DNA of 14,258 nt, from the NCBI GenBank assembly GCA_029939445.1, contig JAOZSY010000008.1:1-14258 (forward strand), in the 5' to 3' direction. The position numbers were made by a program, and so were the translations under genes. Within the stretch, counting starts at the first letter, position 1; each line of letters begins with the position of its first letter. The notes below the pieces were generated by a model. That model was not told the origin of the DNA. It saw only the letters and a program-made list of their open reading frames with translations, and did not search any database. Positions 1 to 8,378 of the stretch are shown here, in pieces. Source of the stretch: Bacteroidales bacterium (GTDB lineage Bacteria; Bacteroidota; Bacteroidia; Bacteroidales; UBA1556).

Positions 1-1
1 G

Positions 2-1495
2 TCTGGAACAATTGACGAACCAATTATTGATGGTTTCATTGAATTTGATGAGGCTAGCTTTGGTTTTATGGATTTGAATGAGGTATATACTATAAACAAT
101 GAAAAAATACTTATTAGAAACAATCTAATATCAGCTGAAAGAATCAATCTCCTTGATAAAAATAAGCATAAAATATCTTTTGCTGGAAACATTCAGTATA
201 TTAATAAGGACTTAATCTTTAATAACTTTTCTCTTAAATCAGATGCAATTGAGCTAATGAACACTGAACGACATAATGAAGAATTGGTTTATGGTTTAAT
301 AATTGCTGAGCTCGAAATGCATCTAAATGGAAATTTGAAGAATATGCAAGCAGAGAGCAAAGTTATTATTGACTACCCTACTCAGATTAACTATGTTTTT
401 CCAGAAGATCTTTCAGTTGAGAATAATGATGACTTAATTAATTTTACTAAAATTGATACACTAAGTATTATTGATACATTACTGATGTCAAAAATAGAAT
501 ATCTAAATAAGTATGAGATGTTTAAATCATTAGATGCCGAATTTATCATAAAAAAGGGCTGTAAATTTAATATTTACTTTGACAACAGCTTCGAAAATTA
601 CTTAAATATGGCAATAAATGGTGATGTCAAATATGTGATATTAAATAATACGCCTAAAACTTATGGTATATTAAATATTGATAAAGGAAATATGAGCTAT
701 TCAATACCAATGGTTACAATGGATAAGCTTAAAGTAGAAGATGGTAGTTATATTCAAATTACAAATGATGTGGAGAATCCAATATTAACCATAAATTCAT
801 CGACAAAAATATGGGCACAAACTGGAGGTTTAGTAGAAGATTACAATAGGAATTTGGAGGTGACTATATTTATATATATGAAAGGTAGCTTAGATAATTT
901 AGTCATTCAATTTGATATTTCATCAGAAACAGATGACCCTCTTATCTCGTCTAAAATTTCACAAATGACGGACAAAGAAAGAAGCATTAATGCTGTAAAC
1001 CTATTGGTACGAGGGCAATTTGCAACTCTTCAAAATACAAAAACTATTGATATTAACTCCTATATAAATCAAATACTTGCTAGTGGATTAAATAAATTAA
1101 TTAGCGATCAAATTAAGTTTGTAGATATGAGTTTTGATATGCAATCATACAGTAATTACACTTCCAGTGGTGACTTAGAGTCTCAATCAAATTTATTTTT
1201 TAATGTTGGCAAAAGCTTTTATCACGATAGAATTAGAATAAAATACACTGGTAGTTTAACAACTAATACCACGCAACAGGGGCAAACCTATGGGCAAATG
1301 GAATCTGCAACCCAAAATAATTTAACAGTGGGCTATGACATTAATAAAAGTGGAACTTTGCAAGCCCTATTATTTAGAAAAAGTGGGTATGATGATTTAA
1401 TGGAGGGTGAAGTAATATCTACAGGAGGTGGATTTAGAATTAAGAAAACCTATAATTCATTTAGTGATATATTTAAGATTAAAAAAGAGGAATAA
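2..1495 (+). CDS. tamB: TamB-like translocation/assembly module protein, C-terminal part (5' end outside window)
   Basis: This frame is open from the left edge, so the gene starts upstream. 497 residues are visible, and the ATG at 68 is only an internal methionine. The first visible residues (SGTIDEPIIDGFIEFDEASF) and the alternating hydrophobic pattern after them resemble the beta-helical repeats of the TamB/DUF490 C-terminal region. Typical features are a short 'PxIxGFIxFD' strand, then a Y-x-I-N-N-E-K-I segment, then a long linker with PTQINYVFPEDLS and closing beta strands (NLTVGYDINKSGTLQALLFRKSGYDD). In the known family, TamB is anchored in the inner membrane, spans the periplasm as a lipid-lined groove, and works with an outer-membrane TamA or TamL barrel. 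The tamL-type gene begins four bases after this stop, which supports the call. The signal anchor and most of the protein lie outside the window. A generic AsmA-like protein is the main alternative. Confidence 0.82.
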   Translation, partial: SGTIDEPIIDGFIEFDEASFGFMDLNEVYTINNEKILIRNNLISAERINLLDKNKHKISFAGNIQYINKDLIFNNFSLKSDAIELMNTERHNEELVYGLIIAELEMHLNGNLKNMQAESKVIIDYPTQINYVFPEDLSVENNDDLINFTKIDTLSIIDTLLMSKIEYLNKYEMFKSLDAEFIIKKGCKFNIYFDNSFENYLNMAINGDVKYVILNNTPKTYGILNIDKGNMSYSIPMVTMDKLKVEDGSYIQITNDVENPILTINSSTKIWAQTGGLVEDYNRNLEVTIFIYMKGSLDNLVIQFDISSETDDPLISSKISQMTDKERSINAVNLLVRGQFATLQNTKTIDINSYINQILASGLNKLISDQIKFVDMSFDMQSYSNYTSSGDLESQSNLFFNVGKSFYHDRIRIKYTGSLTTNTTQQGQTYGQMESATQNNLTVGYDINKSGTLQALLFRKSGYDDLMEGEVISTGGGFRIKKTYNSFSDIFKIKKEE

Positions 1496-1499
1496 ACTA

Positions 1500-3863
1500 A
1501 TGATAGGCCAACGACAATATACATTTTTAATTAATTTGTCTTCTCATATTATGGGATCTATCAGAGCTCTGTCTATTAAATTAAGTTTATTTTTTCTAAT
1601 TTCGGCTAGCATATTATCATCCTGTTCAAACACTAAAAAATTACCCGATGGGGAAAAATTATATATACGTACCTGGTATAAATGGAACGGTAAGAAGAAA
1701 GTAGAAAAACTACCTTTCAAAGTTTATGATATAGTTTATACCGGAACAGTTAGATCCAATTGGAGCTTTTTTACCTTTTCACGATCTGGGCTCACTATTT
1801 ATAACTATATGCAGCCAAAAAGAAATTGGGGGGTGCAGCATTATATTTGGTCAGTTTTTAGTAAACCGCCAGTATTACTTTCTAAAGTTCATCCTGAAAA
1901 TCGTTTACTAAAAATACAGCAAGGTCTTTTTAATAGTGGCCACTTTGATAGCAATGTAGAACTAAACCTAAAATATTCTGGCAAAGACAATAAAAAGGTA
2001 AAAGCAATATACACAGTTACTTTCAAGGATTCATATCATTTTAGAAAATACAATTACTTTTCGAATCAATATCCAATTGATAGGCTAATTACAACTAGCT
2101 TAGACGATAGCTTTATTAAACCCGGTGAAGAATATTGGCTTAATAATGTGAAAAATGAACGACAACGAATTACAGATTATCTAAGAAACGAAGGGCATTT
2201 CTTTTTTAAACCTGAATATTTGATATTTGATATGGACACAACTATTGGGAATAAAGAGATTGATGTAGCATTACGTATCAAGAATAATATTCAAAGGTCG
2301 AATCAAGAAAAGTATTCTGTTAATTCTGTAGAAATATTTTTTAATACAAATAAAGACAGTATAAATAATATTGATTTAGTTTACGACTCCACAAACAATA
2401 TATATTTCCAGAAACAAGACTACTTTAAACAAAAATATATCAATAGAGTGATTTCACTATTAGATGACCCCATTTATAAGTTAGATAATCATAAGGCAAC
2501 ACTTAATTATATGAATAATTTTGGAATTTTTAAATTATCTGAGATTGTTTATTCCAAAGACTCATCCAAAGCCAACACTCTAAATGCTCATATATATCTA
2601 ACACCAAGCAAGCCCATAAGCACATCACTTGAGATGAATTTTGCCACAAAATCAAATGATTTTATAGGCCCTTTTGCTGTTTTGGCTATTTCGCATGGGA
2701 ATATTTTTAAAGGGGCAGAGAGACTCAATATTCAACTTAGTGGTGGCCTCGAGTGGCAAAAAAGAGCCAAGAAAAAGGAATATGATTTAGGATTGAATTC
2801 CTATGGAATTGGACTACAAACATCTTTAGAATTTCCTCGTTTTTTATTGCCTTTCAAATTAAAAAATAATAACAAAAAATATATTCCTAAAACCTATGCA
2901 ATCATTGGATTTAAAATTAGTAAACGAGTAAAGTATTATCAGTCAAGCGTTTCGCATATTAACTTTGGATACGAATGGAGAGCTAATAAAAACTTATTAG
3001 TAAAAATAGAACCTCTCACTTTCAACATTTATAGGATGATGGAAACTTCTCCCGAGTTTTTAGATTACCTAAAAGAATTTCCAAGTGTAGCGCGTAGTTT
3101 TCAAGATCAGCTCATTATAGGTTCAACATATAGTTTAACTATGGAAAAGCATTCTAAGACGAATATATTAAAGAATTATTATAATAATATTTCTCTTGAT
3201 TTAGCAGGTAACCTATTAAATCTATTTGCTACTACAGAAAGTAAATTAACAGCTTCGTCTCCAGATAAAATTTTCAATGCCACCTATTCTCAATATTTCA
3301 AAGTAGTAAATGATTTTAGATATTATTTGGCATTATCTCCCAAAAGTGCATTAGTTACCCGGTTGATTGGAGGAATAGGCGTACCTTATAATAAATCAAC
3401 AGTAATGCCTTTTATTAAGCAGTTTTTTGCTGGTGGCAGCAATGATTTACGTGCATTTTATGCAAGAACAGTCGGCCCAGGAAGCTATAAGAAGGATTTA
3501 ACACAAAGTTCTTTACTATTGGATCAGTCTGGTGAAATAAAAATTGCAGGAAGTTTAGAATATCGGTTTCCAATTATGTACAGACTCAATGGTGCATTAT
3601 TTATAGATGCAGGTAATGTTTGGCTCTTAAATGAAGATCCAAGTCGTATTGGCGGCAAATTCGATTTTAATACTTTTTATAAACAACTGGCTGTAGGTGC
3701 AGGTTTAGGTGCAAGAATAGACCTCGATTATGTAGTTATTAGATTTGATCTTGCTATTCCATTACGAAAACCTTATAAAGAATATAATAAGTATTGGACA
3801 TTCACAAGCCCGCATATATTAGATGATTATGTATTATCTTTTGCTGTTGGTTACCCATTCTAG
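1500..3863 (+). CDS. tamL: TamA/BamA-family outer-membrane barrel lipoprotein (TamL-like)
   Basis: 787 residues from the ATG at 1500. The N-terminus has a hydrophobic stretch followed by a lipobox, SILSSC, with Cys42 as the likely lipidated residue, then SNTKKLPDGEKLY, a typical opening for Bacteroidota barrel lipoproteins of this type. POTRA-like segments occupy roughly residues 140-410 (for example EEYWLNNVKNERQRITDYLRN). The rest is the 16-stranded barrel. GGSNDLRAF at 645-653, followed by RTVGPGSY, is the loop-6 signature of Omp85 proteins, and the chain ends in a terminal Phe. TamL is the lipoprotein version of TamA in Bacteroidetes and partners TamB, whose gene ends four bases upstream. 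I chose ATG 1500 because GAGG lies 9 bases upstream and the spacing suits an operon. ATG 1551 would give a more standard 24-residue signal peptide and is a real alternative. A GTG at 1428 would overlap tamB by 68 bases and is unlikely. Confidence 0.86.
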   Translation: MIGQRQYTFLINLSSHIMGSIRALSIKLSLFFLISASILSSCSNTKKLPDGEKLYIRTWYKWNGKKKVEKLPFKVYDIVYTGTVRSNWSFFTFSRSGLTIYNYMQPKRNWGVQHYIWSVFSKPPVLLSKVHPENRLLKIQQGLFNSGHFDSNVELNLKYSGKDNKKVKAIYTVTFKDSYHFRKYNYFSNQYPIDRLITTSLDDSFIKPGEEYWLNNVKNERQRITDYLRNEGHFFFKPEYLIFDMDTTIGNKEIDVALRIKNNIQRSNQEKYSVNSVEIFFNTNKDSINNIDLVYDSTNNIYFQKQDYFKQKYINRVISLLDDPIYKLDNHKATLNYMNNFGIFKLSEIVYSKDSSKANTLNAHIYLTPSKPISTSLEMNFATKSNDFIGPFAVLAISHGNIFKGAERLNIQLSGGLEWQKRAKKKEYDLGLNSYGIGLQTSLEFPRFLLPFKLKNNNKKYIPKTYAIIGFKISKRVKYYQSSVSHINFGYEWRANKNLLVKIEPLTFNIYRMMETSPEFLDYLKEFPSVARSFQDQLIIGSTYSLTMEKHSKTNILKNYYNNISLDLAGNLLNLFATTESKLTASSPDKIFNATYSQYFKVVNDFRYYLALSPKSALVTRLIGGIGVPYNKSTVMPFIKQFFAGGSNDLRAFYARTVGPGSYKKDLTQSSLLLDQSGEIKIAGSLEYRFPIMYRLNGALFIDAGNVWLLNEDPSRIGGKFDFNTFYKQLAVGAGLGARIDLDYVVIRFDLAIPLRKPYKEYNKYWTFTSPHILDDYVLSFAVGYPF

Positions 3864-3872
3864 TATAACGCC

Positions 3873-3923
3873 TATTTGCCTTCCTCTTTTATAAACTTTC
3901 GTACTTGAATAATAAGGCATATA
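3873..3923. terminator. Possible weak bidirectional hairpin between convergent genes
   Basis: TATTTGCCTT at 3873-3882 can pair with AAGGCATATA at 3914-3923 with one mismatch, across a 31-base loop. It sits between the stop codons of tamL and the convergent T9SS cargo gene, where a shared terminator would be expected. The loop is long and there is no clean T-run, so this is only a candidate. Confidence 0.2.
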
Positions 3924-3927
3924 GTAT

Positions 3928-5526
3928 CTATTTCAAAATCATTTTCTGAGTTTGGGTTTTTCCTTCAGCTTCAAACACGAGTATATATAATCCTTCTATT
4001 GATTGTTCGTCCATTTTTATAGAAAGCACACTTTTCCCGGCAAGGAATTCCTCTTCACCTTCTTTAAGCAGTCTTCCTGAATTGTCATATAATCTGTAGA
4101 TTACAGATCCTTTTTTCTGCAATACAAAAGACATTTTGAAAACCCCATCGTTTGGATTTGGATAAAGTTGCAATTGCAGACTACTTTTACTTTGCTCATT
4201 TGCTTGATGAATCTCCGCAGTAGGATTCTTAATTAGTAATACACGATATATCTGAGTAGAAGCAATACTTTGTGTTCCATCGTTTATAAAAAAGATATTT
4301 GGGGCAGAGCTAGATATTCCTCCATAAATATAGCCTGCAATAGTTGTATCGCTACTAAGGCTATCCATTTTAAGAACACCATTATTATAATATGCCAAAT
4401 CTTTGTTATGAATAAAATGCGCTGATGCTCCCAATAAAGCAGGCATTTCTATGGGGAGTTTGTATTCAATCATTTGTCCATTTGCATCACGACTAACTCT
4501 TGCAATTGTGCTCACAAATGGAACATTATTATCCATGGTTAATACACCATTCAAATCATAATACTGAGCTATTCCGCCAAAAAAAACAGTACTCATAACA
4601 TTTTCTGCTGCATTATGTATAGCTAACTTCGGACATTCGTAGTGATTATAATACTGCGAAAAATTATTATTAGCCACTTGCCCATTGCTATCAATATTTG
4701 TACAATACAGATAAGGTAGATCCACAGTTTCCTGAAAAACACCAGAAAATGAGGTTAAACCTTCTTCTCCATTGGGCATAATCTGTGGGGCAACATTAAA
4801 ATCGCGACGATGAAGATTAGCCAAATCAGTAATATATGGCAAATGAACTATGTTTAAATTAGTGCCATCATACGAAATTTTCATTTTTCTAATTTGGTCG
4901 GTATAGGTTTGTGTAAAAGTAGATCCTCCCATGGGATTATATTTACCAGTAAATTTTTGTCCTCCAACCAAGCAAAAAACATCATAAATTTTACCAATTT
5001 GACCTCCCGTAACAGCAAATCGCGCATCGCTTACTTGCCTAAAGTAGCTAATAATACTAGTATTATTTATAATAGCATTAATTAAACCAGGAACATCAAT
5101 TACTGTTAGGTATTCAAATGTTATATGATTATTCACAGCTGCAGAATAACCATAGCCACCAAATATATATAAATAATCGCCATCTTGAATAAACTGCGTA
5201 TTAGTCGACCTCAATTGTTCTTGTAAATTTACTGGCAGAGTACTTATGCCAACTGTCCATTTTTGCATAGCCACAGGATCAACTACTATTAACTGATTGT
5301 TATGACCCACCAAATCGAAAGCCGCAAAAGGTTGACGACGATGCAAACCGTCAAGACGACCTCCCACAATAACCCATTTACCATTATGCTGTCCGTAACT
5401 ATAGGATTGAACACCTCCCAAATCTGTAATTGAAACAGCTTCTAATTTTACATCATACGGAAACGATTGGGTATAAGCTGATATACTTATCCCTATAAGC
5501 AATACTGCAAATAAAACTTTAAACAT
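3928..5526 (-). CDS. Secreted Kelch-like beta-propeller protein with T9SS type A sorting domain
   Basis: 532 residues. Residues 1-20 (MFKVLFAVLLIGISISAYTQ) form a Sec signal peptide. The body carries repeated GG turns after hydrophobic strands, as in Kelch or galactose-oxidase-type propeller blades: VIVGGRLDG at 52-60, YLYIFGGYG at 118-126, VFCLVGGQ at 183-190, TVFFGGIAQY at 313-322 and GYIYGGI at 398-404. The C-terminal 85 residues (about 448-532), beginning LQLQLYPNPNDGVFKMSF and containing YDNSGRLLKEG and GLYILVFE, are a type A sorting domain of the kind recognised by the type IX system. The protein is therefore expected to be exported to the periplasm, then secreted or attached to the cell surface. 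No catalytic residues could be assigned, so the role of the propeller is unknown. A TAATTTTG box lies about 27 bases upstream of the ATG. It has its own promoter region and converges on tamL. Confidence 0.87.
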   Translation of the reverse strand: MFKVLFAVLLIGISISAYTQSFPYDVKLEAVSITDLGGVQSYSYGQHNGKWVIVGGRLDGLHRRQPFAAFDLVGHNNQLIVVDPVAMQKWTVGISTLPVNLQEQLRSTNTQFIQDGDYLYIFGGYGYSAAVNNHITFEYLTVIDVPGLINAIINNTSIISYFRQVSDARFAVTGGQIGKIYDVFCLVGGQKFTGKYNPMGGSTFTQTYTDQIRKMKISYDGTNLNIVHLPYITDLANLHRRDFNVAPQIMPNGEEGLTSFSGVFQETVDLPYLYCTNIDSNGQVANNNFSQYYNHYECPKLAIHNAAENVMSTVFFGGIAQYYDLNGVLTMDNNVPFVSTIARVSRDANGQMIEYKLPIEMPALLGASAHFIHNKDLAYYNNGVLKMDSLSSDTTIAGYIYGGISSSAPNIFFINDGTQSIASTQIYRVLLIKNPTAEIHQANEQSKSSLQLQLYPNPNDGVFKMSFVLQKKGSVIYRLYDNSGRLLKEGEEEFLAGKSVLSIKMDEQSIEGLYILVFEAEGKTQTQKMILK

Positions 5527-5552
5527 AGTTTATTTTATTAATAATTATGTTC

Positions 5553-5560
5553 CAAAATTA
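5553..5560 (-). promoter_or_regulatory. Candidate -7 promoter element (TAATTTTG) for the T9SS cargo gene
   Basis: On the minus strand TAATTTTG matches the Bacteroidota -7 consensus TAnnTTTG exactly and is followed by GAA. The predicted start of transcription would leave a 5' leader of roughly 20 bases before the ATG at 5526. No TTTG is seen at the expected -33 distance, so the promoter call rests on half the signal. Confidence 0.4.
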
Positions 5561-5630
5561 CTCATAATTAATAATACACCATTGTACTATTTATCACAAA
5601 ACTATAGTGCGTTTTTTATACTAAAATAGC

Positions 5631-5681
5631 ATTTGTATCAATCCAAATAAAAATACAATATTAGTATTATGGATTGCAAAT
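5631..5681. repeat. Long interrupted inverted repeat in the divergent promoter region
   Basis: ATTTG (5631-5635) plus CAATCCA (5639-5645) pairs with TGGATTG plus CAAAT (5670-5681), giving 12 pairs with a 3-base bulge. Inside the loop AATAC (5652-5656) pairs with GTATT (5664-5668). It lies midway between two divergent genes, 105 bases from each start or more. It could be a regulator site or a structure in a longer transcript. AT-richness makes chance pairing easier, but the GC-containing 7-base core is less trivial. Confidence 0.4.
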
Positions 5682-5755
5682 AGATATCTTATAAAATATG
5701 GTAATATTATAACTCTAAATCAAAAAGTAATACTATTATCTATAAAATAAATCAC

Positions 5756-5763
5756 TAATTTTG
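5756..5763 (+). promoter_or_regulatory. Candidate -7 promoter element (TAATTTTG) for the helicase gene
   Basis: TAATTTTG matches the Bacteroidota -7 consensus TAnnTTTG and, like its minus-strand counterpart at 5553-5560, is followed by GAA. It ends 23 bases before the ATG at 5787, so the leader would be short. AAGGA directly precedes the start codon, too close for a normal Shine-Dalgarno. No -33 TTTG is visible. Confidence 0.42.
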
Positions 5764-5786
5764 GAATTCAAAATTATAATAAGGAA

Positions 5787-8276
5787 ATGCAAGAAAATCA
5801 CGAATTAGAATTAGCTTTTGACTATGTACAATATACCAATCAGAATATATTTTTAACAGGCAAAGCAGGTACAGGAAAGACTACATTTCTGAAATCCTTA
5901 AAAACCAAATTGCATAAGCGCATGGTTGTAGTTGCTCCAACTGGGGTAGCGGCAATAAATGCTGGAGGAGTAACCATACATTCTTTTTTTCAGCTACCTT
6001 TTGGCCCTATTGTAACCGAGCGTGTGGTTGGTCATAAGATTGATAATCCTAATTTTAAGAAAAAATTTGCCAAGAAAAAGATAAATATTATCAAGACTCT
6101 TGATCTATTGATAATAGATGAAATATCGATGGTAAGAGCCGATATGCTTGATGCCATAGATGAAGTTTTGCGAAGATATAAAAACCGATCTTTAGCCTTT
6201 GGTGGAGTACAGTTACTAATGATTGGCGATTTGCAGCAGCTTTCGCCCGTTGTAAAGGATGACGAATGGGTACTTATGAGGCAATATTATAATTCAATGT
6301 ATTTTTTCAATTCTCATGCATTGCGCGATAGTAATATGACCACTGTGGAGCTTAAGCATATTTATCGTCAGAAGGACAACCACTTTGTAAAAATACTTAA
6401 TGAAGTTCGCAATGACCAGCTAACTAGCGAAAGTTACGATATTTTGCACCAAAGGTATAAGAAGAATTTCAGGCCTAAAGAAGAAGAAGGATATATTACA
6501 CTTACTACCCATAATAGAAATGCTGATATTATAAATCATGAACGCATGGAGGAGATAAAAGGTCGCCCTCGAAAGTTCAAAGCAGTAGTCGAAGGATTAT
6601 TTTCCGAGAGTGCATATCCTACAGATTTTCATTTGGAGCTTAAAATTGGTGCTCAGGTAATGTATATAAAGAACGACAGCAATCCTCTAAAACGATATTT
6701 TAATGGTAAAATTGGCAAAGTAATCTCCTTTGGCGACAATGAGATACTCATTGAAGCAGATGGCGAAGAGATTCTTACTAAGCATGAAGTATGGGATAAT
6801 ATAAAATATGAAATAGACCCTCAAAGCAAAGAAATTAAGGAAGAGATTATTGGAAAGTTTTCGCAATATCCATTACGCTTAGCATGGGCAATTACTATCC
6901 ACAAAAGTCAGGGGCTTACATTCGATAAGGCAATAATTGATGCTGCAGCGGCATTCTCGCATGGGCAAACATATGTTGCATTCTCGCGATGCCGAACCCT
7001 AGAAGGCATGGTATTGAGCTCTAAAATTTCTGAGAATGCAATAATCTGCGATAAAGAAGTTACTGATTTCAACAAAAATGCTGAAAAAAGTCAACCCGAC
7101 GAAAATAGTTTGCAATCTGCAAAGAATAACTACCAAAAAGAACTCCTTGCCGAGATTTTCAATTATAGAGAAATGAGCTATACCATTGGGCAGCTAAATA
7201 GGATTATTGGTGAGCACCTTAATGCTATCTCTGGAAATATAAATAATACTATTAACGAATTGCAACGCAAAGCTATACCCGAAATATCGGCAGTTGCAGC
7301 AAAATTTATAAATCAGATTAATTATTTACTATCACAAAATGCTGATGCTGAAAATAATGAAGAGCTACAAGAACGAATTAAAAAAGCTGCTGAATACTTC
7401 TTTAATTACCACGATAAAGTAATACTATCAGCGCTTAAAGAGACTTCTTATGACACTGATAGCAAAGCGACATCAAAAGGTATTGACGAGAATTTGGATA
7501 AACTTTCCGAAATTATTAATATCAAACAGAAGAGTCTAAAAATACTGTTTCATGGATTTAATATTGAGGCATACTTGAGCGTAAGAGCCAAGAGTGCTTT
7601 AGACAACAATAAATCGGAAGTAAAGAAAGCTAAGAATATTGTTACAAAAGCTGTTAGGACAAAATACAGTGATTTGTTTGCACTACTTAGATTCTGGCGC
7701 TCAGAAGAAGCTGAGGTTGATGGCGTGGAGTTATATCAAATTGCTCCCAATAAGGTATTGGAGGGAATTGCCAATAATTTGCCTTGTACAAAAAAGCAAA
7801 TGCTGGCCATTTCGGGAATTGGAAAAGTGAAATTTGAGCAATATGGTGACCTTTGGTTGGAAATGGTAGAAGAATATATTGAAGAATGCGGACTTGAGAG
7901 AACTCCTGACTCTGCGGAGCTTGATATGGTAATTGAGAAAAAGATCAGAAAAAGTAGTACAGTAAAGAAAGCCAAAGAAAAAACTTGGGAAGTAACTTAC
8001 AAGCTTTATAAAAAGGGAAATAGCATTTTGGAAATTGCCAAAGAAAGGGGTTTTGTTACGGGTACTATACAAAGCCATTTGGCTAAATATGTTGCTAAAG
8101 GAGAGCTAGACATTAAAGACTTTATTCATGAGAAAAAAATAAAGGAAGTGCTTAGATTTTATGAAGAAAATCCAGAGGTTAGCAGCTCGGATATAAGAGC
8201 TGATTTGGGAGATAATTATAGTTATTCTGATATTAGGATGGTTAAAGCTTATAGGGAATATTTGGATAGTAAATAG
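5787..8276 (+). CDS. Pif1/RecD-like SF1 helicase with C-terminal HRDC and helix-turn-helix domains
   Basis: 829 residues. The first 420 residues hold a superfamily 1B helicase core: Walker A GKAGTGKT at 25-32, motif Ia APTGVAA at 50-56, Walker B LLIIDEIS at 107-114, motif III GDLQQLSP at 147-154, HIYRQ at 191-195, IHKSQGLTFD at 371-380 and YVAFSRCRT at 396-404. This pattern matches Pif1/RecD2-type 5'-3' DNA helicases. Residues 440-620 are charged and helical with no recognised fold. Residues about 625-700 look like an HRDC domain (LFALLRFWR, then NLPCTKKQMLAISGIGKVKFEQYGDLW). Residues about 732-780 look like the helix-turn-helix that ends some RecQ and YpbB-type proteins (TYKLYKKGNSILEIAKERGF), followed by a helical tail. 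Function in DNA repair or replication-fork maintenance is inferred; the helicase chemistry is well supported. The ATG lies just after AAGGA and 23 bases after a promoter-like box. It converges on folC. Confidence 0.88.
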   Translation: MQENHELELAFDYVQYTNQNIFLTGKAGTGKTTFLKSLKTKLHKRMVVVAPTGVAAINAGGVTIHSFFQLPFGPIVTERVVGHKIDNPNFKKKFAKKKINIIKTLDLLIIDEISMVRADMLDAIDEVLRRYKNRSLAFGGVQLLMIGDLQQLSPVVKDDEWVLMRQYYNSMYFFNSHALRDSNMTTVELKHIYRQKDNHFVKILNEVRNDQLTSESYDILHQRYKKNFRPKEEEGYITLTTHNRNADIINHERMEEIKGRPRKFKAVVEGLFSESAYPTDFHLELKIGAQVMYIKNDSNPLKRYFNGKIGKVISFGDNEILIEADGEEILTKHEVWDNIKYEIDPQSKEIKEEIIGKFSQYPLRLAWAITIHKSQGLTFDKAIIDAAAAFSHGQTYVAFSRCRTLEGMVLSSKISENAIICDKEVTDFNKNAEKSQPDENSLQSAKNNYQKELLAEIFNYREMSYTIGQLNRIIGEHLNAISGNINNTINELQRKAIPEISAVAAKFINQINYLLSQNADAENNEELQERIKKAAEYFFNYHDKVILSALKETSYDTDSKATSKGIDENLDKLSEIINIKQKSLKILFHGFNIEAYLSVRAKSALDNNKSEVKKAKNIVTKAVRTKYSDLFALLRFWRSEEAEVDGVELYQIAPNKVLEGIANNLPCTKKQMLAISGIGKVKFEQYGDLWLEMVEEYIEECGLERTPDSAELDMVIEKKIRKSSTVKKAKEKTWEVTYKLYKKGNSILEIAKERGFVTGTIQSHLAKYVAKGELDIKDFIHEKKIKEVLRFYEENPEVSSSDIRADLGDNYSYSDIRMVKAYREYLDSK

Positions 8277-8313
8277 ATGTATATCAGTATCTTGCCGTAG
8301 ATTTTAGCATAAC

Positions 8314-8378
8314 AGAACTACGGTCTGGAAGACCATGTTACAATATAAAAGAACTACGGTCTAGAAGACCGTATTACA
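8314..8378. repeat. Two tandem copies of a 29-base palindromic intergenic repeat
   Basis: Copies at 8314-8342 and 8350-8378 match at 26 of 29 positions with a 36-base period. Each begins AGAACTACGGTCT and ends TTACA. The second copy contains a perfect 8-bp stem with a 3-base loop (TACGGTCTAGAAGACCGTA, 8355-8373). The first keeps the GGTCT/AGACC core but has one mismatch and one G-T pair further out. The second copy ends directly before the folC stop codon at 8379-8381. The pair fills the gap between two convergent genes, as expected of REP-like elements that end or stabilise transcripts. There is no T-run, so a classical intrinsic terminator is not shown. Confidence 0.85.

Noticed and set aside
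1428..1499. GTG-initiated N-terminal extension of the TamL-like protein
   Set aside because: It overlaps tamB by 68 bases and puts a charged, non-conserved stretch before the signal peptide. ATG 1500 or 1551 fits the lipoprotein signal better.
3928..5526. Galactose oxidase or sialic-acid mutarotase (NanM-like) enzyme
   Set aside because: Kelch-like GG turns are present, but no catalytic residues could be assigned, so only the fold and T9SS tail are claimed.
7731..8078. Minus-strand ORF inside the helicase gene
   Set aside because: It has no recognisable motif, and the plus-strand frame carries conserved HRDC and helix-turn-helix sequence across the same bases.
5787..8276. A defence-system helicase
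   Set aside because: No nuclease, toxin, sensor or other defence gene lies next to it. Neighbours are a secreted protein and folC, so a housekeeping role is more likely.
8314..8378. A minimal CRISPR array
   Set aside because: Only two 29-base copies with a 7-base gap, internal palindromes and no cas genes. The structure fits a REP-like dimer.
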